Virus record (IMG/VR): IMGVR_UViG_3300009376_001565
Span: 1-60,692 of that record
Direction: 5' to 3' (one strand)
DNA: 60,692 nt
Origin: a virus
Of this stretch, positions 8,949-17,396 are shown piece by piece; the first letter of the stretch is position 1, and every line of letters starts with the position of its first letter. The translations under genes and the position numbers were made by a program. The notes under the pieces are model-generated. The model did no database searches. It was not told where the DNA came from and worked only from the letters and a program-made list of their open reading frames with translations.

Positions 8949-9664
8949 ATTTATCAAAAATCAAAACCTATGTGCTTCATTATACAAAGCTGACCGGTCG
9001 ACGGGCCTACATGGAAAAACTAGTTTCTGCTCTAAGGCTTGATGCCACATGGATTACAGAGCTAGATCAGGAGGAAATGCATGGAGACATACTCGAACAT
9101 TATCACAAACCGTCTGAAGCTGACTGGAACAATAAGGTAGGTGCTTTATGGGATCTTACCGAACATCCACAACGACCACTAAAACCTGCTGAGATTTCAT
9201 TAACAGCCAAGCATGTTGAAGCCATGAGAAGAATCTCTGAAGATGATAATGATTTCGGCCTTATTTTAGAGGACGATGTACTTTTGGCAATGGATTTCCA
9301 AAATTTACTAAACAAGTATTTTTCTGAAACCCCAGAAGATTGGGATGTAATTTTTATGGGAGACGGATACGGAATTCGTGTTCCACAAAATAAAATTGAG
9401 GAAGGAAAAGTCGTGTATTTAGCCGATCACCCAGCTTCTCGGTGTACTGAGGCTATGCTAGTTAAAAAATCGGCTGCAAAAAAACTATATGATTCTATGC
9501 GTCCATTTACGTTGGTTTGCGACTGGGAATACGGCTGGCAATTTTATCACTTAGACCTTAAGGTCTATTGGTTCGAGCCCGCAATTATTACGCAGGCATC
9601 CCACGCATTAGATTTAGGTACAATTCCTGATATACCAGAGCATTTTAGATCAACGTTAAGATAA
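8942..9664 (+). CDS. GT25 family glycosyltransferase (LPS biosynthesis type)
   Basis: The 240-residue protein has the GT25 layout. It opens with a strand and YVLHYTKLTGRRAYM, continues with SLTAKHVEAMRRI and places the acidic EDDV motif at 110-113, followed by WDVIFMGDG. Typical members add galactose or glucose to lipooligosaccharide, or to collagen in animals. The C-terminal CDWEYGWQFYHLDLKVYW matches the family's acceptor region. The gene overlaps its upstream neighbour by 7 bases and is followed by a 10-base gap holding an AAGGAAA ribosome-binding site. Donor and acceptor are not determinable. Confidence 0.88.
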   Translation: MLDLSKIKTYVLHYTKLTGRRAYMEKLVSALRLDATWITELDQEEMHGDILEHYHKPSEADWNNKVGALWDLTEHPQRPLKPAEISLTAKHVEAMRRISEDDNDFGLILEDDVLLAMDFQNLLNKYFSETPEDWDVIFMGDGYGIRVPQNKIEEGKVVYLADHPASRCTEAMLVKKSAAKKLYDSMRPFTLVCDWEYGWQFYHLDLKVYWFEPAIITQASHALDLGTIPDIPEHFRSTLR

Positions 9665-9674
9665 AGGAAAAAAA

Positions 9675-10667
9675 ATGAAAGTAGCATTCCACTCAAACCA
9701 ATTGTGTATTAGAGGAACAAGTGTTCAAATGTTTGATTATGCAGTTCATAACGAAGAAATTTTGGGTAATGAGTCAATTATAATTTATGATGAGGCCTGG
9801 GGAGAATGGAATCAGCCATTAGGGATTTCCAAATTTAAAGAAAGATTTCCGGTATTTTCATATTGTTCTGGTGACTTACAGACTGCAGCCAACGACCGGG
9901 ATTTTTCTGGGGCAGAACAAATTTTGACCGATCAGAATGTCGATGTAATGTACATGATAAAAGGCGGTGATTGGGATGGAAAAGTCTCCAAGAACGTAAA
10001 GACATGCGTTCACGCAATTGGTTATAAGACTCAGCCCCACGGAGATGTTTATGTTTATGGCGCTCCTTGGTGTGCAGAAAAGAGTGGCGAAGGAAAATTT
10101 GACTGGCTGCCCCCTATGTATTGCGGTCCAACAGAAGCAAAAGAGAATATTCGGGAAAAACTAGGGATCCCGGAAGACGCAGTTGTTTTCGGTCGCCACG
10201 GCGGGAAAGATCAATTTGACATTAGTGTAGCCCATAAGGTAATAGAGCTCATCGTTCAGGCCCGACCCGACATTTATTTTTTGCTATTAAACACGAACAA
10301 GTTTTGCCCCGATCATCCGCAAGTTATCCACTTAGATCCCACTTATGATCTTCAGGAAAAGGCTGATTTTATTATTGCATGTGATGCAATGATCCATGCT
10401 AGACAAATGGGAGAAATCTATAGTTTATCAATGGGCGAATTTCTTTATCATGGGAAACCAATTATTTCTTGGCCAGGCGGCTGGGACGATGGACATATTC
10501 ACATGCTGGCTGAAAAAGGTTTGTGGTATGAAGATGCAAATCAACTATATAAACATTTGTTTACGTTCAACCGAAAAGAACAAGATCCGGAATATTGGAA
10601 GGACATAATCTCAGATTGTACACCTGAAAAAGTTATGCAAAAATTTAAAGAGCTATTTCTTGATTAG
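9675..10667 (+). CDS. GT4-like glycosyltransferase
   Basis: The 330-residue protein has a GT-B arrangement. The N-terminal part is a short, divergent Rossmann domain (VAFHSNQLCIRGTSVQMFDY). The C-terminal nucleotide-binding domain starts near 160 and includes VFGRHGGKDQFD and SLSMGEFLYHGKPIISWPG around 251-268, in the place of the usual EGFGLxxxEAM motif. The catalytic Glu appears as E255. A purine-rich AAGGAAA stretch precedes the ATG. The divergence from canonical GT4 makes the exact family uncertain, but a glycosyltransferase role agrees with fold and context. Confidence 0.7.
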   Translation: MKVAFHSNQLCIRGTSVQMFDYAVHNEEILGNESIIIYDEAWGEWNQPLGISKFKERFPVFSYCSGDLQTAANDRDFSGAEQILTDQNVDVMYMIKGGDWDGKVSKNVKTCVHAIGYKTQPHGDVYVYGAPWCAEKSGEGKFDWLPPMYCGPTEAKENIREKLGIPEDAVVFGRHGGKDQFDISVAHKVIELIVQARPDIYFLLLNTNKFCPDHPQVIHLDPTYDLQEKADFIIACDAMIHARQMGEIYSLSMGEFLYHGKPIISWPGGWDDGHIHMLAEKGLWYEDANQLYKHLFTFNRKEQDPEYWKDIISDCTPEKVMQKFKELFLD

Positions 10668-10675
10668 GAGTCAAA

Positions 10676-11815
10676 ATGAAAATTGTAGCAATGATCCCAG
10701 CCAGATTAGGATCTACAAGGGTTTCTAATAAAAACCTGAGAATGATAGATGGCAAACCTTTAATTGCATTTATTCTAGAGGCCGTTATTGCCTCTGGAAT
10801 GTTTGCCTTAGAAGACATTTACATAAATTCAGAAGCATCGATTTTCGGAACCATTGCAGACTCTTATGGTGTGCAGTTCTATAAAAGGGATGCATGGTTA
10901 TCTTCAGACGAGGCAACTAATGACGATTTTGCTTTAGATTTTATGGATCATATTCATGCGGACATTACGTTTCAATTTTTAGCAACATCCCCGTTTATAA
11001 CACCTGATGATGTCTCTAATTTTGTAAACAGAATGATCGAGTTAGATCTTGATACGTTAATTTCTGTTAAAGCTGAAAAAATAGAGTGCGTCTTTAATGA
11101 TACGCCGATTAATTTTGAACAAAACAAACAGACTCCGCCATCTCAATTATTGACCCCTGTTCACGCATATGCATGCGGAATGATGGGGTGGAGATCTTCT
11201 AAATTTATTGAAAACATGGAGAACTATGGAGCCGCGTATCATGGTGGCGATGGCGAAACTGATTTCTTTGAGTTACATGGATATGCCACAGTCGATATTG
11301 ATACAGAGGATGATTTTATGTTAGCTGAAGCAGTTAATACGTCCATGTCGTTACCGGCCCAAAAACCAACATATTATCGGCCAGATACTGACCCATTCGT
11401 AAATTATGAGGTGCATGTTCCAGAAATCTTGGATAAAGATGGCGTCCAAGGCCGAAATTTTGAGTTAGAAAACCAAACAATTGTAAACGCCGTCGAGATA
11501 ATTTCCAGTACCGATTCAGATTCATGGATTAGGAGAATTGTTAATACTGAGAACAACAGTTGCTGTCTTATTTCCCAACAGCCAGGACAAGGCAATCGAC
11601 GTCATTTCCATCCAAGTTGGAATGAATGGTGGTATATCGTTGATGGAGAATGGGATTTTGAAATTGCGGATCAGCATTTTACGATAAAAAAGGACGACAT
11701 CGTCTTCATTCCAAAGAATACGTGGCATAAAATTACAGCAATAGGAAACAAACCAGCGGTTAGGTTAGCTGTAAGCCGCGAAGACGTAAAGCATGGATAT
11801 GATACAAGAAAATGA
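10676..11815 (+). CDS. CMP-sugar cytidylyltransferase fused to a cupin domain
   Basis: The 379-residue protein has two domains. Residues 1-230 form a CMP-sialate/KDO-synthetase-type cytidylyltransferase: MIPARLGSTRVSNKN at 6-20 is the CTP-binding loop and DIDTEDDFMLAE near 207-218 is the conserved C-terminal acidic segment. Residues about 270-379 form a cupin: H310-x-H312 and E317 make metal motif 1, and H351 in the FIPKNTWHK turn makes motif 2. The enzyme should activate an acidic or modified sugar as CMP-sugar. The cupin could epimerise, isomerise or bind the sugar, or be regulatory. It begins a cassette of sugar-modifying enzymes and overlaps the next gene by 4 bases. Confidence 0.87.
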   Translation: MKIVAMIPARLGSTRVSNKNLRMIDGKPLIAFILEAVIASGMFALEDIYINSEASIFGTIADSYGVQFYKRDAWLSSDEATNDDFALDFMDHIHADITFQFLATSPFITPDDVSNFVNRMIELDLDTLISVKAEKIECVFNDTPINFEQNKQTPPSQLLTPVHAYACGMMGWRSSKFIENMENYGAAYHGGDGETDFFELHGYATVDIDTEDDFMLAEAVNTSMSLPAQKPTYYRPDTDPFVNYEVHVPEILDKDGVQGRNFELENQTIVNAVEIISSTDSDSWIRRIVNTENNSCCLISQQPGQGNRRHFHPSWNEWWYIVDGEWDFEIADQHFTIKKDDIVFIPKNTWHKITAIGNKPAVRLAVSREDVKHGYDTRK

Positions 11816-13017
11816 TAAAAACAGCGGCAATATCCAGTTTTCCGATTAGGATAAACTTTAACAAAAGTCGTGGAAATTTCCTTTATGATGACGAAACAGA
11901 CCGAGAATATTTAGATTTTTTTGGAATGTATTCTTCTCTTCCGCTAGGGTATAACCACCCGCATTTGCTAACAAAAGAATTTCAGCAAGAGATCTTAGAG
12001 GTATCACAATTCAGGGTATGTAACTGTAGGATAGACTCAAAACAAAAAAAAGAGTTTCTAGATAGTTTTGTTGAGTTTGCTGTCCCAAAAGAATTTTCAG
12101 CAATTCATTTTTCTTGTACTGGCGGTCTTGCAGTAGAGCACGCGTGTAAAACTGCAATGTTTCACACAAAAAAGAATAAGTTGATCCTAGGTGAAGACGC
12201 AGAGTATTTGTCTATTGTGAGTTTTAAAAATGGGTTTCATGGAATAACTTCGTTTGGAAATTTCACTACAAGTAAAACGGGTATCCCTGGTGATAGACTT
12301 TCAGGTTTTCCTGATTTATACTGGCCGAGGGTCTCTACGTCGCTAGATTTGAGAGAGCTTTTCAAGGCAGACCAGTGGAATGATATAGCAGGTGTAATCA
12401 TTGAACCTATCCAGTGTACGTTTGGTGACGTACATATTTCTATTGATGAGTTAAACCAAATACGAAACATTACTGAAGAACATGGGGTACCTTTGATTTT
12501 TGACGAGGTCCAAACTGGGTTTTGCGCCACCGGCCATAAGTGGTTTTTTAATAAATTAAGCTGGGTACCAGACATCGTAGTATTCGGAAAGAAGTCCCAG
12601 GTTTGCGGAATAATGGTTAAACGCGGCTTTGATTCTATATTTGAAAATCCGGAAGCAGGTCGTTTATGTATAACGTTCGACGGCGATTTAACCGATATGG
12701 TTAGGTGTAAACACATAATAAAGGCAATTACCGATTTAGGGCTTATTGAAAATGTTAACCAAAGATCTGAGCAGTTTATTTCAGCTTTAGTCAATGAACC
12801 TAAAATAAAAAACCTTCGTTCAGCAGGCGTTATCATAGGTTTTGATCTAAAAAATAAGGAAATTCGGGATACATTTGTTAACAATCTGTATAAAATTGGC
12901 ATGATTGTTAATTCTACTGGAGAGAAATCGGTAAGACTCCGGCCTTCCTTAAGCGTCTCTTCAAGCGAAATTTCCCTCGCAATACGGCTAATAAAGGAGG
13001 CCCTAAATGAAAATTGA
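11812..13017 (+). CDS. Class III PLP aminotransferase, L-lysine 6-aminotransferase-like
   Basis: The 401-residue protein is a fold-type I class III aminotransferase. IFDEVQTGF places the cofactor Asp at D231 and VFGKKSQVCG places the Schiff-base lysine at K260 or the adjacent K261. The FGKK-x-QVCG stretch and IIEPIQCTFGD closely recall lysine epsilon-aminotransferases (Lat) rather than ornithine or glutamate-semialdehyde members. In this context, between a CMP-sugar synthetase and a SIS isomerase, a keto-sugar or keto-cyclitol may be the amino acceptor. The gene overlaps both neighbours (4 and 11 bases). Class assignment is strong; substrate is not known. Confidence 0.85.
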   Translation: MIKTAAISSFPIRINFNKSRGNFLYDDETDREYLDFFGMYSSLPLGYNHPHLLTKEFQQEILEVSQFRVCNCRIDSKQKKEFLDSFVEFAVPKEFSAIHFSCTGGLAVEHACKTAMFHTKKNKLILGEDAEYLSIVSFKNGFHGITSFGNFTTSKTGIPGDRLSGFPDLYWPRVSTSLDLRELFKADQWNDIAGVIIEPIQCTFGDVHISIDELNQIRNITEEHGVPLIFDEVQTGFCATGHKWFFNKLSWVPDIVVFGKKSQVCGIMVKRGFDSIFENPEAGRLCITFDGDLTDMVRCKHIIKAITDLGLIENVNQRSEQFISALVNEPKIKNLRSAGVIIGFDLKNKEIRDTFVNNLYKIGMIVNSTGEKSVRLRPSLSVSSSEISLAIRLIKEALNEN

Positions 13018-13591
13018 TTTTGAAAACATTGAACAACGATGCCGCGATGCAATCGCGTCTAAGGACTACGGTCTATTAAAAGACAAAGTTACTAAAGCAA
13101 AGAAAATTTTTCTTTTAGGCAACGGTGGTCTTCATTATGTTGCCAGCCACATGGCAACAGATTTATCCAGGCTAATCCCAGATAAATCAGTATATTCTTT
13201 TGACAGCGTTGGTTTTATTACTTCAAACGCAAACGATCATGGTTTTGAACACTTGTTTGTTAGGTGGCTAGAGACGATTGCGTTAGTAGAAAATCCGGCC
13301 GATTGCTTAATAATTGGGATGTCTTGCTCTGGAAATTCATCCAATGTTATAAATGCCTTACATTGGGCAGACGATCGTGAAATTGATACTTTCATGGTTT
13401 CTGGACAAAAATCAGAGATCTTAAGGTCTGAAATCGATGAGATGAGCTACGAATGTGAGTACTTTCATACAGTTGAGGTAATGTGTATGATAGTATTCTA
13501 CGACCTAATTCATCAAACCGATAACAAGTGCCCATCGATTAGAGGCGAAAAGAATCGGCTCAAGGGTTCTTCTTTAAGGGGCCTTGAATAG
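13007..13591 (+). CDS. SIS-domain sugar isomerase, GmhA-like
   Basis: The 194-residue protein has a single SIS (sugar isomerase) fold of the phosphoheptose isomerase type: IFLLGNGGLHYVASHMATDL near 35-54 and the phosphate-binding Ser-rich loop GMSCSGNSSNVINAL. GmhA converts sedoheptulose 7-phosphate to heptose 7-phosphate. Its length matches GmhA (about 190). A strong AAAGGAGG site lies in the end of the previous gene, and the ATG overlaps that gene by 11 bases. In this cassette it could act on a C7 or C9 phosphosugar, but the exact substrate is inferred only. Confidence 0.82.
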   Translation: MKIDFENIEQRCRDAIASKDYGLLKDKVTKAKKIFLLGNGGLHYVASHMATDLSRLIPDKSVYSFDSVGFITSNANDHGFEHLFVRWLETIALVENPADCLIIGMSCSGNSSNVINALHWADDREIDTFMVSGQKSEILRSEIDEMSYECEYFHTVEVMCMIVFYDLIHQTDNKCPSIRGEKNRLKGSSLRGLE

Positions 13592-13599
13592 GATTTAAT

Positions 13600-14322
13600 T
13601 TGCAGATAAACTTTAAAAACAAGACTGTTCTTATAACTGGCGGTACTCGTGGTATCGGCCGGTCTTTAGTTGATTTATTCATTTCACTTGATGCGAATGT
13701 TATCTATACTGGTTGTGGAGATTTGCAGCAGCCTCTCTCCCCTGATACGATTTATTATCAGGTAGATTTTTCAGTAAAGAAATCCATTGATAAATTTGTT
13801 AAAAATATTGAAAATAAGGACGTTGATATTTTAATCAACAACGCTGGAATAAACGCCATAAACCCGATAGGCGACTTTAGAGATTCGGATTGGGATGAGA
13901 TCATGGCCGTTAATTTAACAGCTCCTTATAAAATAACAAAAGCCGTATCGGGTTACATGAAGGCTAATGGCGGCGGTAAAATTGTGAACATTTCTTCAAT
14001 CTATGGACTAGTTGGAAAGTCTCATAGGGCAGGATATAGCGCAAGTAAATTTGGGATTAGGGGATTAACAGCTGCCGTTGCTGCAGAATTAGCAGAACAT
14101 AACATCCTGGTTAATACAGTTGCGCCAGGGTTTACATTGACTGATTTGACGACAGAAATCTTAGGCGTCGATGGAATTGAGCGAGTTTCAAGCACAATTC
14201 CGATGGGTCGTTTAGCACAGCCCGAAGAAATCGCTAAAGCCATTATTTTTCTTGTTAGCGACTTAAACACCTACATTTCTGGCCAAACACTTACTGTTGA
14301 TGGCGGTTTTGTCAATGTATAA
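13600..14322 (+). CDS. Short-chain dehydrogenase/reductase (SDR)
   Basis: The 240-residue protein is a classical SDR: cofactor motif TGGTRGIG at 13-20, NNAG at 80-83, catalytic Ser near 133 (ISSIYG) and YSASK at 146-150. The C-terminal ISGQTLTVDGG is the normal family end. The start is a TTG at 13600, chosen because the frame from it yields the complete first beta strand. FabG-like SDRs reduce keto groups; flanked by an isomerase and a cyclase-like protein, it probably acts on a keto-sugar or cyclitol. The stop overlaps the next start by 8 bases. Confidence 0.87.
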   Translation: MQINFKNKTVLITGGTRGIGRSLVDLFISLDANVIYTGCGDLQQPLSPDTIYYQVDFSVKKSIDKFVKNIENKDVDILINNAGINAINPIGDFRDSDWDEIMAVNLTAPYKITKAVSGYMKANGGGKIVNISSIYGLVGKSHRAGYSASKFGIRGLTAAVAAELAEHNILVNTVAPGFTLTDLTTEILGVDGIERVSSTIPMGRLAQPEEIAKAIIFLVSDLNTYISGQTLTVDGGFVNV

Positions 14323-15376
14323 GCCGCTAGAAGTTCAGTCCTATAGAGGAAAATATTCAGTATCTTTTGTTGGTACTGTCACCGGCCTTTCGAAAATTGA
14401 AGGAGACTGTTTTTTGCTTATAGATAAAAACGTAAACAGCCTATACCCAGAATTTTCAAATAGTTTCCAGAACAGGGTCATTGAGATCTATCCAGACGAA
14501 AGAAGCAAGTCGCTTGGCTATTGTGCGGAAATCATCGATCGGCTTATAGAGATGGGTATAAAAAAATCTAGCAAAATAGTTGCAGTTGGGGGAGGGATAA
14601 CGCAAGATATTTCTGGTTTTATTTCTTCTATAATTTACCGCGGTATTGATTGGGTTTTTTTCCCAACAACCTTACTGGCTCAGGCCGATAGCTGCATTGG
14701 TAGTAAAACTTCAATTAATTTTGATGGAGCAAAAAACCTATTAGGCACGTTTTATCCACCGTCTCAGATCTACTGTTGTTTGGAGTTTTTGCATACGTTG
14801 GATGCTGAAGACATTAAGTCTGGGATTGGTGAAATTATTCATTATTATATTCCCGAAAACCTAACTTACGTTGAGGCGTTAATGGCGAATTATAAAAAAA
14901 TCCTCCAGCATCCAACTCGACCACACCTAATACCCCACGTTTATAGAAGCCTTCAGATAAAAAAGAAAATGGTTGAACTTGATGAATTTGATTCCGGCCC
15001 TCGTCGTTTATTCAATTACGGGCATACATTCGGACATGCAATAGAAACAGTTAGCGATTTTAAAATTCCGCATGGACAGGCCGTTACAATGGGAATTGGT
15101 TTAGCAAACTATGTTTCATGGAAAAAAGGATTATTATATCCTCAACAAAAGAACCTAATCCAAAAGCTTATTGAAGAAAACATGCCCGATTTTTTAATCG
15201 ATGAGACAAATGTCGATGATTTTATGACCGCGCTTAAGAAGGATAAAAAGAACGGCCCGGGTAACATTACTTGTATTTTGTTGGACTGTACATTTAGGCT
15301 CCAACAGTTTATAATAGAAGATATAGATGGGCTGCGAACTATAATTCTGGCTTATTTCGATAAGAGGAAAACATGA
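14315..15376 (+). CDS. 3-dehydroquinate-synthase-like sugar phosphate cyclase
   Basis: The protein is 353 residues from the ATG at 14315 (an in-frame TTG at 14297 would add six residues). It belongs to the DHQ synthase/sugar phosphate cyclase family: NAD-binding GGGITQDISGF, the PTTLLAQADSCIGSKTSIN segment, KNLLGTFYPP, and the zinc-binding NYGHTFGHAIE. The E-x-x-K-Y-G segment of AroB (EVIKYG) reads EIIHYY here, so a conserved lysine is His, and the DER of AroB reads DEF. This suggests a substrate other than DAHP, for example another heptulose or nonulose phosphate. It sits between SDR and glycosyltransferase-like genes. Function is inferred from family membership. Confidence 0.83.
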   Translation: MYKPLEVQSYRGKYSVSFVGTVTGLSKIEGDCFLLIDKNVNSLYPEFSNSFQNRVIEIYPDERSKSLGYCAEIIDRLIEMGIKKSSKIVAVGGGITQDISGFISSIIYRGIDWVFFPTTLLAQADSCIGSKTSINFDGAKNLLGTFYPPSQIYCCLEFLHTLDAEDIKSGIGEIIHYYIPENLTYVEALMANYKKILQHPTRPHLIPHVYRSLQIKKKMVELDEFDSGPRRLFNYGHTFGHAIETVSDFKIPHGQAVTMGIGLANYVSWKKGLLYPQQKNLIQKLIEENMPDFLIDETNVDDFMTALKKDKKNGPGNITCILLDCTFRLQQFIIEDIDGLRTIILAYFDKRKT

Positions 15377-16233
15377 GAGCAGCACTTCTTTTCTCCGGTC
15401 AGCCTAGATTCATTAAGGATAGCTGGCCGTTATTTGAACAGAATTTGTTAGATCAAGACGTAGATGTGGACGTTTTTGCTTTTTTCTGGTGGGATAAATC
15501 CAAGATAGGCGAGTATCAAACTGACTTCTCAATTAGAAAAGATGACCCAAGGAAGTGGACGAAATGGGAGGCTGACTCTCTGGAAGTTTTTCTTGATTAT
15601 TACGCCCCGTTAAGAGTGGTTACTGAAAAAGAGTTCGACTATGAATCAATGAACCCAGATGTTTATAATACCCCGTTTGCTAGAGAAACAATCTCTATGT
15701 ATAATTCGTATTATCGAGTTTCCCAAATAAAACAAGAACATGAAAATAAGAATGGTTTTAAATACGACTGGGTTATCAGAACGAGGCCGGATTTTGGGTT
15801 AAATAAGCCCATAAGGTTTCAAGAACTAGATAATTCTAAACTTTATGTTGTAGACGGATCTATTCCGACAATAGACAATAGAGCATTTGATTGTAATTTT
15901 GCTTTTGGTAATAGTGAAAACATGGACACTTATTGTGACTTATTTAACAATCTTGAAGACTATGTTTTAAACAAGTGCGCAGGCCCTGTTGTTGGAGAGC
16001 CTCTGCTATTTCATCACCTTTACAATAATGGATTTGAATCTCCAAGGTTAATCAATACTAGCCTACCTAGTCCCAGTGCAAGAGAAAGCAATAAGAGAAA
16101 TCTTTCTGCTGGGTACCGTTCTCATAAAATCCCGATCATGATCGATCAAGAATTTTTAAAATATGGCGGATCTACCGGTTCAAAAAAGGGGGCAGGCGAC
16201 TGCTGGATTATCCGTATTTCTGATTTGGAGTAA
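15373..16233 (+). CDS. Glycosyltransferase-like protein (DUF7796-type)
   Basis: The 286-residue protein opens with RAALLFSGQPRFIKDSW and has IRTRPDFGLNKPI near 137-149, a signature of small glycosyltransferase-like proteins in surface polysaccharide clusters, where the R-x-D replaces a typical DXD. The rest is aromatic and acidic with no membrane segment. It starts within the stop of the cyclase gene (4-base overlap) and is followed after two bases by the ColD-like gene, so it belongs to the same transcript. The enzymatic activity of this family is not something I can establish from the sequence. Confidence 0.6.
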   Translation: MRAALLFSGQPRFIKDSWPLFEQNLLDQDVDVDVFAFFWWDKSKIGEYQTDFSIRKDDPRKWTKWEADSLEVFLDYYAPLRVVTEKEFDYESMNPDVYNTPFARETISMYNSYYRVSQIKQEHENKNGFKYDWVIRTRPDFGLNKPIRFQELDNSKLYVVDGSIPTIDNRAFDCNFAFGNSENMDTYCDLFNNLEDYVLNKCAGPVVGEPLLFHHLYNNGFESPRLINTSLPSPSARESNKRNLSAGYRSHKIPIMIDQEFLKYGGSTGSKKGAGDCWIIRISDLE

Positions 16234-16235
16234 TA

Positions 16236-17396
16236 ATGATAAGGTTAGTTGAGGATACGATTGACAATAATGACATAGACGACCTCATTAAGTGGTTGCA
16301 AACTTATCCGAGGCTTACTAAAGGTCCGATGACGGTAGAGTTTGAGAAGAAATGGGCTAAATATATGGGGGTTGCGGAATCAGTTTTTGTAAATTCTGGA
16401 TCTTCTGCAAACCTTGTAATGCTCCAAGTTCTACTAGAATCTGGCCGTATTAAAAAGGGCGATGCAGTTGTAGTCCCAGCCCTTGCCTGGGCTACCGATC
16501 TCTCCCCTGTCGTTCAGCTTGGTTTAGAACCTGTTCTGTGTGACTGTAATTTAGAAGATTTGTCGATAGATTTACAGCACTTTGAAAACATTTGCAAAAT
16601 ACACGATGTAGCTGCAATCATGTTTGTTTCCGTATTGGGTCTCGTACCAAACATGGAAACGTTGGGAGACCTGTGCTCTAAGCACAATGTTTATCTACTA
16701 GAGGATACATGCGAATCCTTCGGTTCTAAATTCCAGAATATGAAATTAGGGACATTTGGGATTATGTCAACTTTTTCAACTTATTTTGGGCACCACCTAT
16801 CAACGATTGAAGGAGGCATAATTTGCACAGACGATCCAGAGATTGCCGATTATGCTAGGTGCATTCGTAACCATGGTTGGGATAGAGACTTTACCGATGA
16901 GAAAAAGCTACAGCTCCGTGAAACATGGGGGGTTAGCGAATTCGATTCATTGTATACATTCTATATGCATGGATTTAACGTAAGGTCAACTGATTTACAG
17001 GCCTTCATCGGCCTTGGCCAACTAGATAAAGCGGATGATATTAACGCTCGCCGAGAAGCAAATTTTAGACTGTATCAGGATCAGGTAAAAAATTCGTACT
17101 GGAAGCCACTTTATCGGCCTGGCAGTTATGTCTCTAGTTTTGCTTATCCCGTTATTCATCCGAAAAGAGATGCTATCGTATCCGCGCTTCAATCGGCCGA
17201 CGTTGAGGTAAGGCCGATGATTTGCCGATCTATGGGCGTTCAACCGTTTTATGTAAAGCACTATGGAAAAAGGGTCTTAAAAAATGCTGATGTAGTTGAT
17301 AAATTTGGGCTGTATGTCCCTAATCACCCTAGTATGAAAGAGAGCTCTATTGCTGAAGTGGCTTCAATAATCAACAAAGTAATTGGAGAAAAATAA
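16236..17396 (+). CDS. colD: DegT/DnrJ-family PLP sugar dehydratase, ColD-like (active-site Lys replaced by His)
   Basis: The 386-residue protein is a DegT/DnrJ/EryC1/StrS-fold enzyme: VNSGSSANL for PLP phosphate and LEDTCESFG with the cofactor Asp at 157. The Schiff-base lysine position holds His (STYFGHHLSTIEGG, H186-H187). This is the known hallmark of GDP-4-keto-6-deoxymannose 3-dehydratase ColD, where the His is the catalytic base, and of the related CDP-sugar E1 dehydratase. Other ColD-like stretches are CIRNHGWDRD and GFNVRSTDLQAFIG. It would use GDP-4-keto-6-deoxymannose made by the Gmd at 22170-23204. The next gene, GDP-fucose/colitose-synthase-like, overlaps by one base. The dehydratase call is well supported; colitose as final product is inferred. 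Confidence 0.85.
   Translation: MIRLVEDTIDNNDIDDLIKWLQTYPRLTKGPMTVEFEKKWAKYMGVAESVFVNSGSSANLVMLQVLLESGRIKKGDAVVVPALAWATDLSPVVQLGLEPVLCDCNLEDLSIDLQHFENICKIHDVAAIMFVSVLGLVPNMETLGDLCSKHNVYLLEDTCESFGSKFQNMKLGTFGIMSTFSTYFGHHLSTIEGGIICTDDPEIADYARCIRNHGWDRDFTDEKKLQLRETWGVSEFDSLYTFYMHGFNVRSTDLQAFIGLGQLDKADDINARREANFRLYQDQVKNSYWKPLYRPGSYVSSFAYPVIHPKRDAIVSALQSADVEVRPMICRSMGVQPFYVKHYGKRVLKNADVVDKFGLYVPNHPSMKESSIAEVASIINKVIGEK

Noticed and set aside
12237-13052. 271-residue minus-strand frame opposite the aminotransferase gene
   Set aside because: The sense strand encodes a clear class III aminotransferase with catalytic residues; the reverse frame has no family features.
14297-14314. TTG at 14297 as start of the cyclase gene
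   Set aside because: The ATG at 14315 overlaps the upstream stop in the usual manner of this operon, and the six extra residues add no recognisable part of the fold.
16236-17396. Annotation as an ordinary sugar aminotransferase
   Set aside because: The PLP lysine is replaced by His in a ColD-like context.
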